Source of the DNA: Planctomycetota bacterium
Lineage (GTDB): Bacteria > Planctomycetota > Phycisphaerae > Phycisphaerales > Phycisphaeraceae
NCBI GenBank assembly: GCA_021413865.1
Contig: JAIOPN010000049.1
Location: forward strand, 62,001 to 126,000
Length of the DNA: 64,000 nucleotides
Reading direction: 5' to 3'
Below, piece after piece: positions 16,163 to 24,135 of the stretch. Both the position numbers and the translations under genes were made by a program. Below the pieces are notes generated by a model. It was given only the letters and a program-made list of their open reading frames with translations, made no database searches and was not told where the DNA came from. Positions within the stretch are counted from its first letter, which is position 1; each line of letters starts with the position of its first letter.

Positions 16163-18109
16163 TTATTTCACTTCGAGCGCGGCGGGGCTTTGCTCGTGGC
16201 GCTCGGTCTGGATCGGGGCGGGTGGGTGGGCCTTGCGCCACTCGTCCATGCCCTCCGGCTCGGGGAAGGCTTTGGCCGGATCAAGACCGGCGGCGGTGGC
16301 GGCTTTGTCCGCGACTTCCTTGAATCGGTCGTAGGTGCCGCGGCGCAGATCGGGGGGGGTGTTGCTCCAGATGCGGAACCGGCGGAGCGCATCGACCTGC
16401 GGCAACTGGAGGAAGTTGACGAACCCGTCTGCAAGCATGCGCTGGAACGGCGGCAGGCCCTGTGGGTCCTGTGGCGCGTTGGGCACGGAGCGGACGTTCT
16501 CGTTGAACTTTTTGTGGACGCGCTCGGCCATGCCCAGGAAGCGGTTGAAGACGTCCGGCCGGTTGTTCATCAGCCCCTCGTTGAACGCCTTAATCATCAT
16601 ACCGTCGATGAACTGCCGGGCGTGGTAGAGCAGGTCGAGGTTGCGGAAGGTCTCCTCGTACACGACGTCGTCCAGGGCCTTGGTGTACCGCGGCTGGCCG
16701 ACGCGGTCGGGCAGCTTGCCGAAGAGGCCCTGGGCGCGGTCGAGGTATTTCTGCGCCTGCTCGCGGTCGCCGTAAAAATAGGAGTAAACGACTGCGGTAA
16801 AGAGGAAGTTCTCGTACCCGGCGCCGAACTGCATGGTGGGGTCCTTGGCGTCGCCCTCCTGACCACTCACCTCGTTCATGGCGCGCTGGAGCGCCGTGTC
16901 ATAAGAATCGATGAAGCGGGGGTCGGGCAGCAGGTCGGGGGGGTGCCCGCCGCTGGGGTCGAAGCTGACGCGGCCGCGGAACATCAGCTCCTGCAGGGCG
17001 TGCATCACGCCGCGGTGGCTGTTGATGAGGTCGGTGTCTTTATCCTCCGCGATGGCCTTGGCGCGTATGGCATCGAGTGATTTGCGCAGCTCGGCGATCT
17101 TGTCGGTGCAGAGGCTGGACCAGTAGCAGGCGTGGGAAGCCGGGTGGCGCCAATCGAAGGGCCCGTAGCGTTGCATGAGCGTGAGCATGTACGCCGGGTC
17201 CATGCGGTAGTTGTCGGTGATGACGCGCTTGCGTAGGTAGGCCAGATAGAGCTTGATGGCCGGGGCGAGCTCCGGGTCTTCGATGATGTTGAAGACGGAG
17301 CGTGCCTTGTCGTCCAAGGCGCCGGTGCTAAGCCCCATGGCCTTGGCGTCAAGCGAGGAGGTGAACATGATGATGCGCCCAATCGCGCGGAGCGTGGCCT
17401 CGTCAGGGTTTGCACCCACGGCGCGGAGACGGTCGAGCAGCCTGGGCATCAGCGGGTGGGACGCGGTGAGATGCTCCAGGGTGTCGGGTGCGTCGGCGAC
17501 CACCTTGAACCGGGCGATGGCCTCCTGGGTGGTCGCGCCGTCGGGGGGGGCGCCAAGGACCTCCTGCCACTCCCTCGCCAGGCGTGTCTTGTAGTACCAG
17601 TTCATGTTGTCGGAGAACTGGCCGATCTTGTGGAAGAAGATCCACGCCTCCTCGCGGTAGAGGCGGATGGCGTTGGGGTTGTTGGGGATGCCGCGCTCGC
17701 GCAGGATGCGGATGCCCTTGTTGACCCAGTCCCACCGCTCCTCGGGGGTGTTGGTGGCGACCGAGACATTGTACGCCATGTTCCACGCCATGAACGACCA
17801 GACGGCCGGGAAGCGGGGCTGCAGCGTGACCAGCCAGTTGCTGATCTGGTTGATCTCGTAAAAGCTGCCCTCCTCCTTGAGGCGGTTCATGCGGTACCAG
17901 AGCACGTCCACGGCCAAGCCGCGGAAGACGGAGAGCGCGGCGGCGGTCAGCGCCTCGTTGGGCGGCAGGGTGCGCACGGCCGCGTCGCTCATGGTGTTGA
18001 GCTGCAGGTCGTTGCGCTGCCGGTTGATCGACGGCACCATCATCGACGCGCCGATCGTGCCGGCGATGATCAGGAAGATGCAGAGGATTTGAACGGTGCG
18101 TGACTTCAT
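16163..18109 (-). CDS. Membrane-anchored helical-repeat protein of an ABC cluster
   Basis: This 648-residue protein has one N-terminal membrane helix (about 6-26, VQILCIFLIIAGTIGASMMV). A long, mostly helical extracytoplasmic part follows with TPR-like pairs (FYEINQISNWLVTLQPRFPAVWSFMAWNMAYNVS; EQAQKYLDRAQGLFGKLPDRV). No enzyme motif is visible, and I do not recognise a named family. It is the last gene of the minus-strand cluster, 10 bases after the ABC-2 permease stop. A partner or periplasmic adaptor of that exporter is therefore the natural guess. The start ATG at 18109 lies just past the permease stop. Confidence 0.75.
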   Translation of the reverse strand: MKSRTVQILCIFLIIAGTIGASMMVPSINRQRNDLQLNTMSDAAVRTLPPNEALTAAALSVFRGLAVDVLWYRMNRLKEEGSFYEINQISNWLVTLQPRFPAVWSFMAWNMAYNVSVATNTPEERWDWVNKGIRILRERGIPNNPNAIRLYREEAWIFFHKIGQFSDNMNWYYKTRLAREWQEVLGAPPDGATTQEAIARFKVVADAPDTLEHLTASHPLMPRLLDRLRAVGANPDEATLRAIGRIIMFTSSLDAKAMGLSTGALDDKARSVFNIIEDPELAPAIKLYLAYLRKRVITDNYRMDPAYMLTLMQRYGPFDWRHPASHACYWSSLCTDKIAELRKSLDAIRAKAIAEDKDTDLINSHRGVMHALQELMFRGRVSFDPSGGHPPDLLPDPRFIDSYDTALQRAMNEVSGQEGDAKDPTMQFGAGYENFLFTAVVYSYFYGDREQAQKYLDRAQGLFGKLPDRVGQPRYTKALDDVVYEETFRNLDLLYHARQFIDGMMIKAFNEGLMNNRPDVFNRFLGMAERVHKKFNENVRSVPNAPQDPQGLPPFQRMLADGFVNFLQLPQVDALRRFRIWSNTPPDLRRGTYDRFKEVADKAATAAGLDPAKAFPEPEGMDEWRKAHPPAPIQTERHEQSPAALEVK

Positions 18110-18119
18110 TTGATCCGCA

Positions 18120-20042
18120 TCACACGATGACCCGCGCCAATTCCCGACAACGGAAGATCACCAGCCCCGTCACGGCGCATACGCCGGTTGAGACCAGTCC
18201 CAGCCAGAGCGCCGCGTCGCGGAGCAATTCCCACGACACCAGCATCCCGTCCGCCATCAGCGGCACGGGGTTGAACTTGCTGAAGGAGGGGATGAGCAGC
18301 ACGACCGCGTCGCCCAGGAGGGCGATGGGCATCTTCACCGCTTCCCATATCTCGCCGGCGGACAGGTGGCTGAAGAATACCGTGATCGTCCAGACGATCT
18401 GCTGCCAGATGGTCAGGCTGCTGGGGGCGGAGGATGCGAAGGATTCGAGGGATTCCGCCAGGAACCCGGCGGAGATCGCGGTGACATAAATCAGGAGTGA
18501 GAAGAGGCAGGCGACGGGGAATCCCAGGAAGGTGGACGCCGCCAGCCCCAACATCCCCAGGAAAACGAGCCGCAGCCATAGGATCAGCAGTGTGCGTGTG
18601 AGGTTGGCCTCGAACCCGCCGACGCGGTAGAGCACCGCAAGCCCCTTGCCCGGCTTGAAGCCCACGCTGACGGAGAGGGTTTTGTCCTGGGTCTCGCGGT
18701 TTTCATTGCTGAGGGTGATATCGATCGTGCCGTTGGCGTCGATCTCGGAGACGGGGATGGGCAGGACGTGGAAATCATCCGCGCTGACCATGACGGGTTG
18801 CTGCCTCCCGGTCACGGGGTCGTACGGGTAGGGCCTGCCATTGAGCCACATGCCGAAATAGATGCGCTTGTCTTCGGGCTGTGGGTAGGCCTGCGCTTTG
18901 AAGCGGAGCTGGACGGTGTCGGTGTACTGCCCGGCGCCCTGGAGGCCGGTGAAGCGGTAGGTCTGTCTGGCCCTGGGGGCGATGGAGTGCCACTTAGCCT
19001 CGACCGCGGTGTTGATCTCGCTGGTCAGTTGAGGGGGGAGCTTCTGCAGCGCGTTGTTGAGCACCGCGGGGTCGTCAAGATTAAGACTTACCTCGCCGCC
19101 CCAGCGCACCGGGTCTTCGCCGTAGAGCTGTCTGAAGCGTTCGACGAAGAGCGACTGGCGGTTCATGTCCGGCGGCATCTGGGGCAACACGGACTCCCGC
19201 GCGACGAGAACCTTCTCGTCCACCGCCACACGGTCCCACGCCTCCATCGCCGGCTGCTGCGCCAGCAGCCACGTGAATGAATAAACGGCCAGGCCCGACA
19301 CCGAGACCAGGAGCAGGTTAAGCAGGGCGATGCCCAGCCACTTGCCCGCCAGATACTGGGCGCGGCCGATGGGCTTGGTCATGGTGAGGAAAATTTGCTT
19401 CTGTTGCAGTTCGGTCGAGATGGTGCCGCACGCCAGGAAAATGGTCATGAGGCTCAGGAGGACGGACATGCCCGAGACGGAGTAGGTGAGAAAGGTCTGG
19501 ATGCGGTACTCGAGGCGTTCACCGGAGGCGAGGCTGACGGGGAGGACCGGGACCAGCAGGATGATGCCGACGATGAAGACCAGCGCAACCTTCATGCGGA
19601 TCGCTTCGTCAACGAGGGTTCGCGCGACGCCTGTGACGGGGTGGCCGTAACCGAGCACGAAGCGGATCATCGCCAGCCCGCCGACGAAAGCGGCGGTCAT
19701 GGCCCAGACGCCGGCGATGACGATGGAGAGCGTGCGCGGGCCGGTGTTCCACAACACGATCGCCGCACCGACGCAGGCGACGCTGGCGAGCACGGCAACG
19801 GAGGCCTTGCGCACCCACGGGACGGTTCGCCACGCCCAGAAGCCGTAACACAACCACGCGAAGGCGAGCACCCAGCCGGCGGTGACGACGATGACACCGC
19901 CGCCGCGCAGCTGCTGAAGGATGAGCAGCACACCCATGCCCTGGCTGACGAGGATGAGACCGATGAAGGTCGCCAGCCAGAAACGCCAGGAACGTGGCGA
20001 GCGGCTGGGCGGGTGGTTGGGTGGGTCGGGGGCGGCCATCAT
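18120..20042 (-). CDS. ABC-2 type permease with large periplasmic domain
   Basis: This 640-residue inner-membrane protein has about six membrane helices before residue 250. A large extracytoplasmic domain of some 220 residues follows (about 255-475, containing DMNRQSLFVERFRQLYGED and RKRIYFGMWLNG-like stretches). Further helices at the C-terminus span about 490-640. The motif LTKPIGRAQYLAGKW (near 220) is typical of ABC-2 permeases of the NosY/CcmB-like type. Its ATPase is the next gene upstream, 26 bases away. Tandem ATGs at 20042 and 20039 leave the start uncertain by one codon. The cargo is unknown. Confidence 0.85.
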   Translation of the reverse strand: MMAAPDPPNHPPSRSPRSWRFWLATFIGLILVSQGMGVLLILQQLRGGGVIVVTAGWVLAFAWLCYGFWAWRTVPWVRKASVAVLASVACVGAAIVLWNTGPRTLSIVIAGVWAMTAAFVGGLAMIRFVLGYGHPVTGVARTLVDEAIRMKVALVFIVGIILLVPVLPVSLASGERLEYRIQTFLTYSVSGMSVLLSLMTIFLACGTISTELQQKQIFLTMTKPIGRAQYLAGKWLGIALLNLLLVSVSGLAVYSFTWLLAQQPAMEAWDRVAVDEKVLVARESVLPQMPPDMNRQSLFVERFRQLYGEDPVRWGGEVSLNLDDPAVLNNALQKLPPQLTSEINTAVEAKWHSIAPRARQTYRFTGLQGAGQYTDTVQLRFKAQAYPQPEDKRIYFGMWLNGRPYPYDPVTGRQQPVMVSADDFHVLPIPVSEIDANGTIDITLSNENRETQDKTLSVSVGFKPGKGLAVLYRVGGFEANLTRTLLILWLRLVFLGMLGLAASTFLGFPVACLFSLLIYVTAISAGFLAESLESFASSAPSSLTIWQQIVWTITVFFSHLSAGEIWEAVKMPIALLGDAVVLLIPSFSKFNPVPLMADGMLVSWELLRDAALWLGLVSTGVCAVTGLVIFRCRELARVIV

Positions 20043-20068
20043 GATGCGTCGATCGGGGGGGCGAACGG

Positions 20069-21613
20069 TTATTTTTTCTGCCCGGGCTTGTCCTCGTCTT
20101 CGCCCTTGAAGGGGGGGACATTTTGCAGCGCCTTGATGAAGCTTTCGTCGGGCTTTTCGCCGGACTCGGAGGCTTTCAGCGGCGGCGGTGTGACGGTTGG
20201 GGCGGGGGCGATCTTGGCGGTGACCGGCGGTGGGGGCGGTGGAGCTTCCACGGCTGGCGGAGCAGTGGTTAGCGGTGCCGGCACTTCCGTGGGTGCGATT
20301 GCCTGCGGCGCGATTGGGGCGGGGGCTTGCTGTGCCGGGGGCGGGGCGGGCTCGGCTATCGATACGTGTTGTGGCGTGGGCGCCGGTACTGGTGCGGGCG
20401 CGGTGACGGGCCTGCTCTGGGTTCCGGGCGAGATCAGCGTTTCCAGAACCGAGAGATCGGGCTTGGGTTCATTCTTTGTCGTTGCGGTTGCGATCGGTGC
20501 CGGGGGGGCGGGTGGTGGGCTGAGATTTTCGATGACCTGATTGATCGGTTGCGGCGGCGCGAGCACGGGCGCGGGTGTCGCGGCCGGTGCGGCGGGCGGG
20601 GGTTCGGCCCGCATTAGTTGCCGGATGACGGCATCACCTTCGGGGGCCTCGGAGTGGACGAGGAACTCGGCGAGCTTGCCGTCCGAGCGGGCGCCGCTGG
20701 TGGCCAGCCCCTCGGCCTGGGCGCGCTGCACAATGTCGAGGAAGAGCGATTCGAGTTTCTGCCGCGGTTGTTCGATGCTGGTGAGCCGCTTGCCGCGGGC
20801 GGTCAGCACTTCCTTGATCTGACGGATCGTTTCGTCGTCCAGGGTTTCGGTCTGGAGCGTCGTCGTGTCGTGGCGGGTGAGGAGCGAGGCGACGGTGCCC
20901 TCGGCGCGGACCTTCCCGCCGTACATGATGGAGACACGGTCGCAGACGTCCTCGACGTCGGCCAGCAGGTGGGAGCAGAGGAGGATGGTTTTCCCGCGTG
21001 CGGCGAGGGCGACGATGATGTCCTTGATCTGTCGGGTGCCGATGGGGTCGAGACCCGTGGTGGGTTCGTCGAGGATGAGGAGCTGCGGGTCGTTGATGAG
21101 CGCCTGCGCCAGGCCGATGCGGCGCTGCATGCCCTTGGAGTATTCGCCGACGGGGCGGCGCTGCACGGCCTCGAGGCCGACCATCTCCAGCAACATGTCC
21201 ACGCGGCGGCGGCGCTGCTCGCGGCCCTGGTGGAAGAGGCGTGCGTAGTAGTCGAGGGTCTCGCGGGCGTTGAGGAAGCGGTAGAGGTACGACTCCTCGG
21301 GGAGGTAGCCGATGATTTTTTTCGTGGCGACGTCTTCGGGCGGCTTGCCGAAAACGGCGATGCGGCCGGAGGTGGGTTTGAGCAGGCCGAGCATCATCTT
21401 GATGGTGGTTGACTTGCCCGAGCCGTTGGGCCCCAGCAGGCCGAACACCTCGCCCTGGCGGATATCCATGTCGATCGCATCGACGGCGCGGACGCGGTTG
21501 CGGAGCCAGAAGTCGCGGAAGATTTTGGAGAGCGACGCGCAGCGGACGACGACCGGGGCGTCGGGGGGAGGGGGCGTGCGTGCGGGCGTGGTGTCAACGG
21601 GCGTGGCGGTCAT
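20069..21613 (-). CDS. ABC transporter ATPase with Pro/Ala-rich tail
   Basis: This 514-residue protein has a standard ABC ATPase in residues about 20-325: Walker A GPNGSGKS (61-68), Q-loop region, signature YSKGMQRR, Walker B LLILDEPTTGLDP and a switch histidine (LLCSHLL). It then carries an unusual ~190-residue low-complexity tail, very rich in Pro and Ala, ending in a charged segment. It pairs with the ABC-2 permease downstream and possibly also with the divergent permease at 26370. A TAGAAT hexamer 6 nt before its ATG suggests its own promoter inside the cluster. The tail may be a flexible tether, but its function is unknown. Confidence 0.88.
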   Translation of the reverse strand: MTATPVDTTPARTPPPPDAPVVVRCASLSKIFRDFWLRNRVRAVDAIDMDIRQGEVFGLLGPNGSGKSTTIKMMLGLLKPTSGRIAVFGKPPEDVATKKIIGYLPEESYLYRFLNARETLDYYARLFHQGREQRRRRVDMLLEMVGLEAVQRRPVGEYSKGMQRRIGLAQALINDPQLLILDEPTTGLDPIGTRQIKDIIVALAARGKTILLCSHLLADVEDVCDRVSIMYGGKVRAEGTVASLLTRHDTTTLQTETLDDETIRQIKEVLTARGKRLTSIEQPRQKLESLFLDIVQRAQAEGLATSGARSDGKLAEFLVHSEAPEGDAVIRQLMRAEPPPAAPAATPAPVLAPPQPINQVIENLSPPPAPPAPIATATTKNEPKPDLSVLETLISPGTQSRPVTAPAPVPAPTPQHVSIAEPAPPPAQQAPAPIAPQAIAPTEVPAPLTTAPPAVEAPPPPPPVTAKIAPAPTVTPPPLKASESGEKPDESFIKALQNVPPFKGEDEDKPGQKK

Positions 21614-21619
21614 GCGTCT

Positions 21620-21625
21620 ATTCTA
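21620..21625 (-). promoter_or_regulatory. -10 hexamer of the ABC ATPase gene
   Basis: TAGAAT on the minus strand ends 6 nt before the ATG at 21613. The gap to the upstream hflK-like stop is only 40 bases, so this would be an internal promoter. Confidence 0.45.
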
Positions 21626-21653
21626 AGGGCGTCATTTGGCGCTGGCGTGTTGC

Positions 21654-23024
21654 TTACGGATTGCCGCGTGGCGCGGGGGATTCGCCGCGTTTCAGGCCGG
21701 TGCCTGAGGTGCTAAGGCCCCGAGCCTTGAGGTCGTCCATCTGGCGCTCGTGCGTCACGTTCGGGTCGCGGTTGAGCTTGATCCACGCGTGGCCGGGCGG
21801 GACGTACATCGTCTCCACGTCGCCGGTCAGGAGGTCGCGCCGCGCCTCCTGCCAGAGCCGGTTAATGACGATGCGGCGGCGGGCGGGGTCGTTCTTGAAG
21901 GTGTCGTAGTAGTTGCGGAACCTGCTGGCGTCGGCCTCGATCTGGGCGCCGATCGAGGAGCGATACGACAGCGCCTCGTTGATCACCTGTGCCGCCGCGC
22001 CGCTGATCGGAACGGTTCCGAACTCCGCGCCGGTGTTGAGGGTGCCGAACGCCTCATCGATCTGTGCCTCGCGCTTCGCGATCGCGGCCTGGTCGCCGGC
22101 GACCAGGTCTTTCTCGTAGGCGCGGATCATGCCGAGCAGCGGCTTGTGCGCTTCGCCCGCGGCCGCGCCCAGGATAGTCGCCCGGTCCTGCAATGCCTTC
22201 TCGATGTCGCGGGCCTTGTTGCTCTCGGCGCGGGTGACGGCCTGGAAGGCGTCACGCACGGCCATCGGCGGCGTGGGCTGGGCGATGGAGAGTTGTTCCA
22301 CCCGCACGCCGGTCTCCAGGGCGTCGAGCGTCTGCTGGATGTTGCGGATCGCCTCCTCGCGGTCGATCTGGCCCTTGACCACTTCGTCGGCGGTCAGCCT
22401 CGCGACGGAGCGGAGGATGCCCGCCTCCGCCGCCGAGTGCACGACCGCCAGCGCGGCCTTCTCGTCGCCCACGTTTTTCAGGTACGCCACCGGGTCGATG
22501 ACCTTGTAGCTCAGCGACCAGCGTGCGTGGACGATGTTGGCGTCGCCGGTGATCAGCGAGCCGTCGCGCTCGGGGTTGAGCGCTTTGGGTGTGGAGGCGC
22601 CGGCGGTGGCGAGCTGATCGAGGGTCAGGCCCACCTGATCGGGGGTCAGGTTGAACCAGAACTCGGTCGCAAGGTCGAACTGCTGCACCGAGGTGGGGAT
22701 GCGCACGACCTGCTCGATCGGGAAGGGCAGGGCGAAGTGGGGCCCGCCGGGGTTGATCACCTGTTTGCCGGGTTCGCCGACGATCTGCCCGAAGCGGAGG
22801 CGGACCGCGACCTCCGTCGAAGGGACGCTGAAGATATTGCTGCAGAGGTAGAACACGACGACGATCAGCATCGCGACCTTGAGGACCCAGAAGCTCACGC
22901 GCAGCGCGTCGTTGAGTGACTGCTGCGCCGGGTCGAACTCTTCCTCCAGGGGCGCACCGTGATCGTGGTCATGGTCGTGACCATGGTGGTGGTGGTGCTC
23001 GAAGGGGTTGCGGGTCTCGGCCAT
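21654..23024 (-). CDS. HflK-like SPFH protein with His-rich N-terminus
   Basis: This 456-residue SPFH/Band 7 protein has one membrane helix (about 48-68, VAMLIVVVFYLCSNIFSV). The SPFH domain follows (STEVAVRLRFGQIVGE, then PFPIEQVVRIPTSVQ), then an Ala/Glu-rich helical C-terminal region. HflK and HflC form a large periplasmic cage around the FtsH protease in proteobacteria. The N-terminus is cytoplasmic and starts with an unusual metal-binding-like stretch (HHHHHGHDHDHDHG, about 10-23). hflC lies immediately upstream on the same strand, with a 40-base gap. ftsH is not in the window. Confidence 0.85.
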   Translation of the reverse strand: MAETRNPFEHHHHHGHDHDHDHGAPLEEEFDPAQQSLNDALRVSFWVLKVAMLIVVVFYLCSNIFSVPSTEVAVRLRFGQIVGEPGKQVINPGGPHFALPFPIEQVVRIPTSVQQFDLATEFWFNLTPDQVGLTLDQLATAGASTPKALNPERDGSLITGDANIVHARWSLSYKVIDPVAYLKNVGDEKAALAVVHSAAEAGILRSVARLTADEVVKGQIDREEAIRNIQQTLDALETGVRVEQLSIAQPTPPMAVRDAFQAVTRAESNKARDIEKALQDRATILGAAAGEAHKPLLGMIRAYEKDLVAGDQAAIAKREAQIDEAFGTLNTGAEFGTVPISGAAAQVINEALSYRSSIGAQIEADASRFRNYYDTFKNDPARRRIVINRLWQEARRDLLTGDVETMYVPPGHAWIKLNRDPNVTHERQMDDLKARGLSTSGTGLKRGESPAPRGNP

Positions 23025-23064
23025 GTCTTATCCGTGATGCGTGGGCGGGAACGGTACGCGGGGT

Positions 23065-24087
23065 TTACTTGTTGTCCGACTTGCCCTCTGGCTTCCACGT
23101 CTCGTTGAAGTGGTCCAGCGGCGAGAAAATCTGCGTGGCGTCGAGGATGAAGGTGGTCCTAAAGGCGAGCATCTTCCTAAGGCTCTCGATCTGCGAGAGG
23201 AAGATGGCGAACTGCTCGTCCTTCTCGAACTCCTTGTACGACGCGGCCGCCTTGCGGTCGCCCTCGGCGCGGATGCTCTGCGCCCTCCGCTCGGCGAAGG
23301 CGAGGATTGTCTTCTTGGCGCTCTCGGCCTCCTCGCGGATGCTGCTGGCCTGGGCGTCGCCGGTTGATTTGGCGTCCTGCGACAGCCGGTCGCGCGTTGC
23401 GCGCATCCGATTGAACACCGACTCGGTCACGCGCTCGGGCACCATAAGCCGGCGGATCCCCACGTTCTCCACCGTGATGCCGTAGTGCGTCTTGCTGTCC
23501 GCCAGCCGCTTGCGGACCTGCGCCAGGGCGTCGTCCTGGACCTGTTTGAGCTTGAGCTTGGACGGGTCGGTGTTGACCAGTTGGTTGAAGTCGTATTTGC
23601 CCAGCACGCCGCTCATTTCACTCAGCAGCGACTGGAGCTGCTTGCGGGCCTCGTCCACGTTTCTGAGGCTGACGAAGAAGGCGTGCGGGTCTTCGATGCG
23701 CCACGCCAGGTCGGTCTTGATGACGACGCTGAAGCTGTCGCGGGTCTGGTATTCCTGGAGCGGGCCCTCCAGGAGCTGCACGCGGCGGCTGTAGTACTGG
23801 ACCTTCTGGAAGGGGTAGAACATGCGGAAGTAGAGGCCCGGTCGGTCGCGCAGGCTGCCCGGTTCGATCAGCGTGCCGTCGGGGTTGCGGGCGAGGGTGC
23901 CCACCGCCTGCGGGGAGCCGTCGGCATTGGTCGCGCGGTCGCCCTCGGTGTTGTACTTAGGCGGGGTGGCGCGGTCGAAGGTCGTCAGCACGGCGACCTC
24001 GTCGTAGCGCACCTGGAAGAAGACCGTGTACGCCGCCAGCACCAGAACAATGATGACGCCCAGCACGAATGTGAATCGGTTTTTCAT
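23065..24087 (-). CDS. HflC-like SPFH protein
   Basis: This 340-residue SPFH protein has one N-terminal membrane helix (about 5-24). VRYDEVAVLTTFDRATPP starts the Band 7 domain, and PGLYFRMFYPFQKVQYYSRRVQLLEG follows. A helical coil around residues 220-290 (EEAESAKKTILAFAERRAQSIRAEGDRKAAASYKEF in part) is typical of HflC. Residues about 44-75 form a short insertion (NTEGDRATNADGSPQAVG) not usual in the family. It probably forms hetero-oligomers with the adjacent HflK-like protein. The gaps to its neighbours are 40 and 48 bases. Confidence 0.87.
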   Translation of the reverse strand: MKNRFTFVLGVIIVLVLAAYTVFFQVRYDEVAVLTTFDRATPPKYNTEGDRATNADGSPQAVGTLARNPDGTLIEPGSLRDRPGLYFRMFYPFQKVQYYSRRVQLLEGPLQEYQTRDSFSVVIKTDLAWRIEDPHAFFVSLRNVDEARKQLQSLLSEMSGVLGKYDFNQLVNTDPSKLKLKQVQDDALAQVRKRLADSKTHYGITVENVGIRRLMVPERVTESVFNRMRATRDRLSQDAKSTGDAQASSIREEAESAKKTILAFAERRAQSIRAEGDRKAAASYKEFEKDEQFAIFLSQIESLRKMLAFRTTFILDATQIFSPLDHFNETWKPEGKSDNK

Positions 24088-24135
24088 CGCACGTCTCTCG
24101 TCTTTCCGCTCGGGGCCAAGTCGGCAGCGCCCCGG

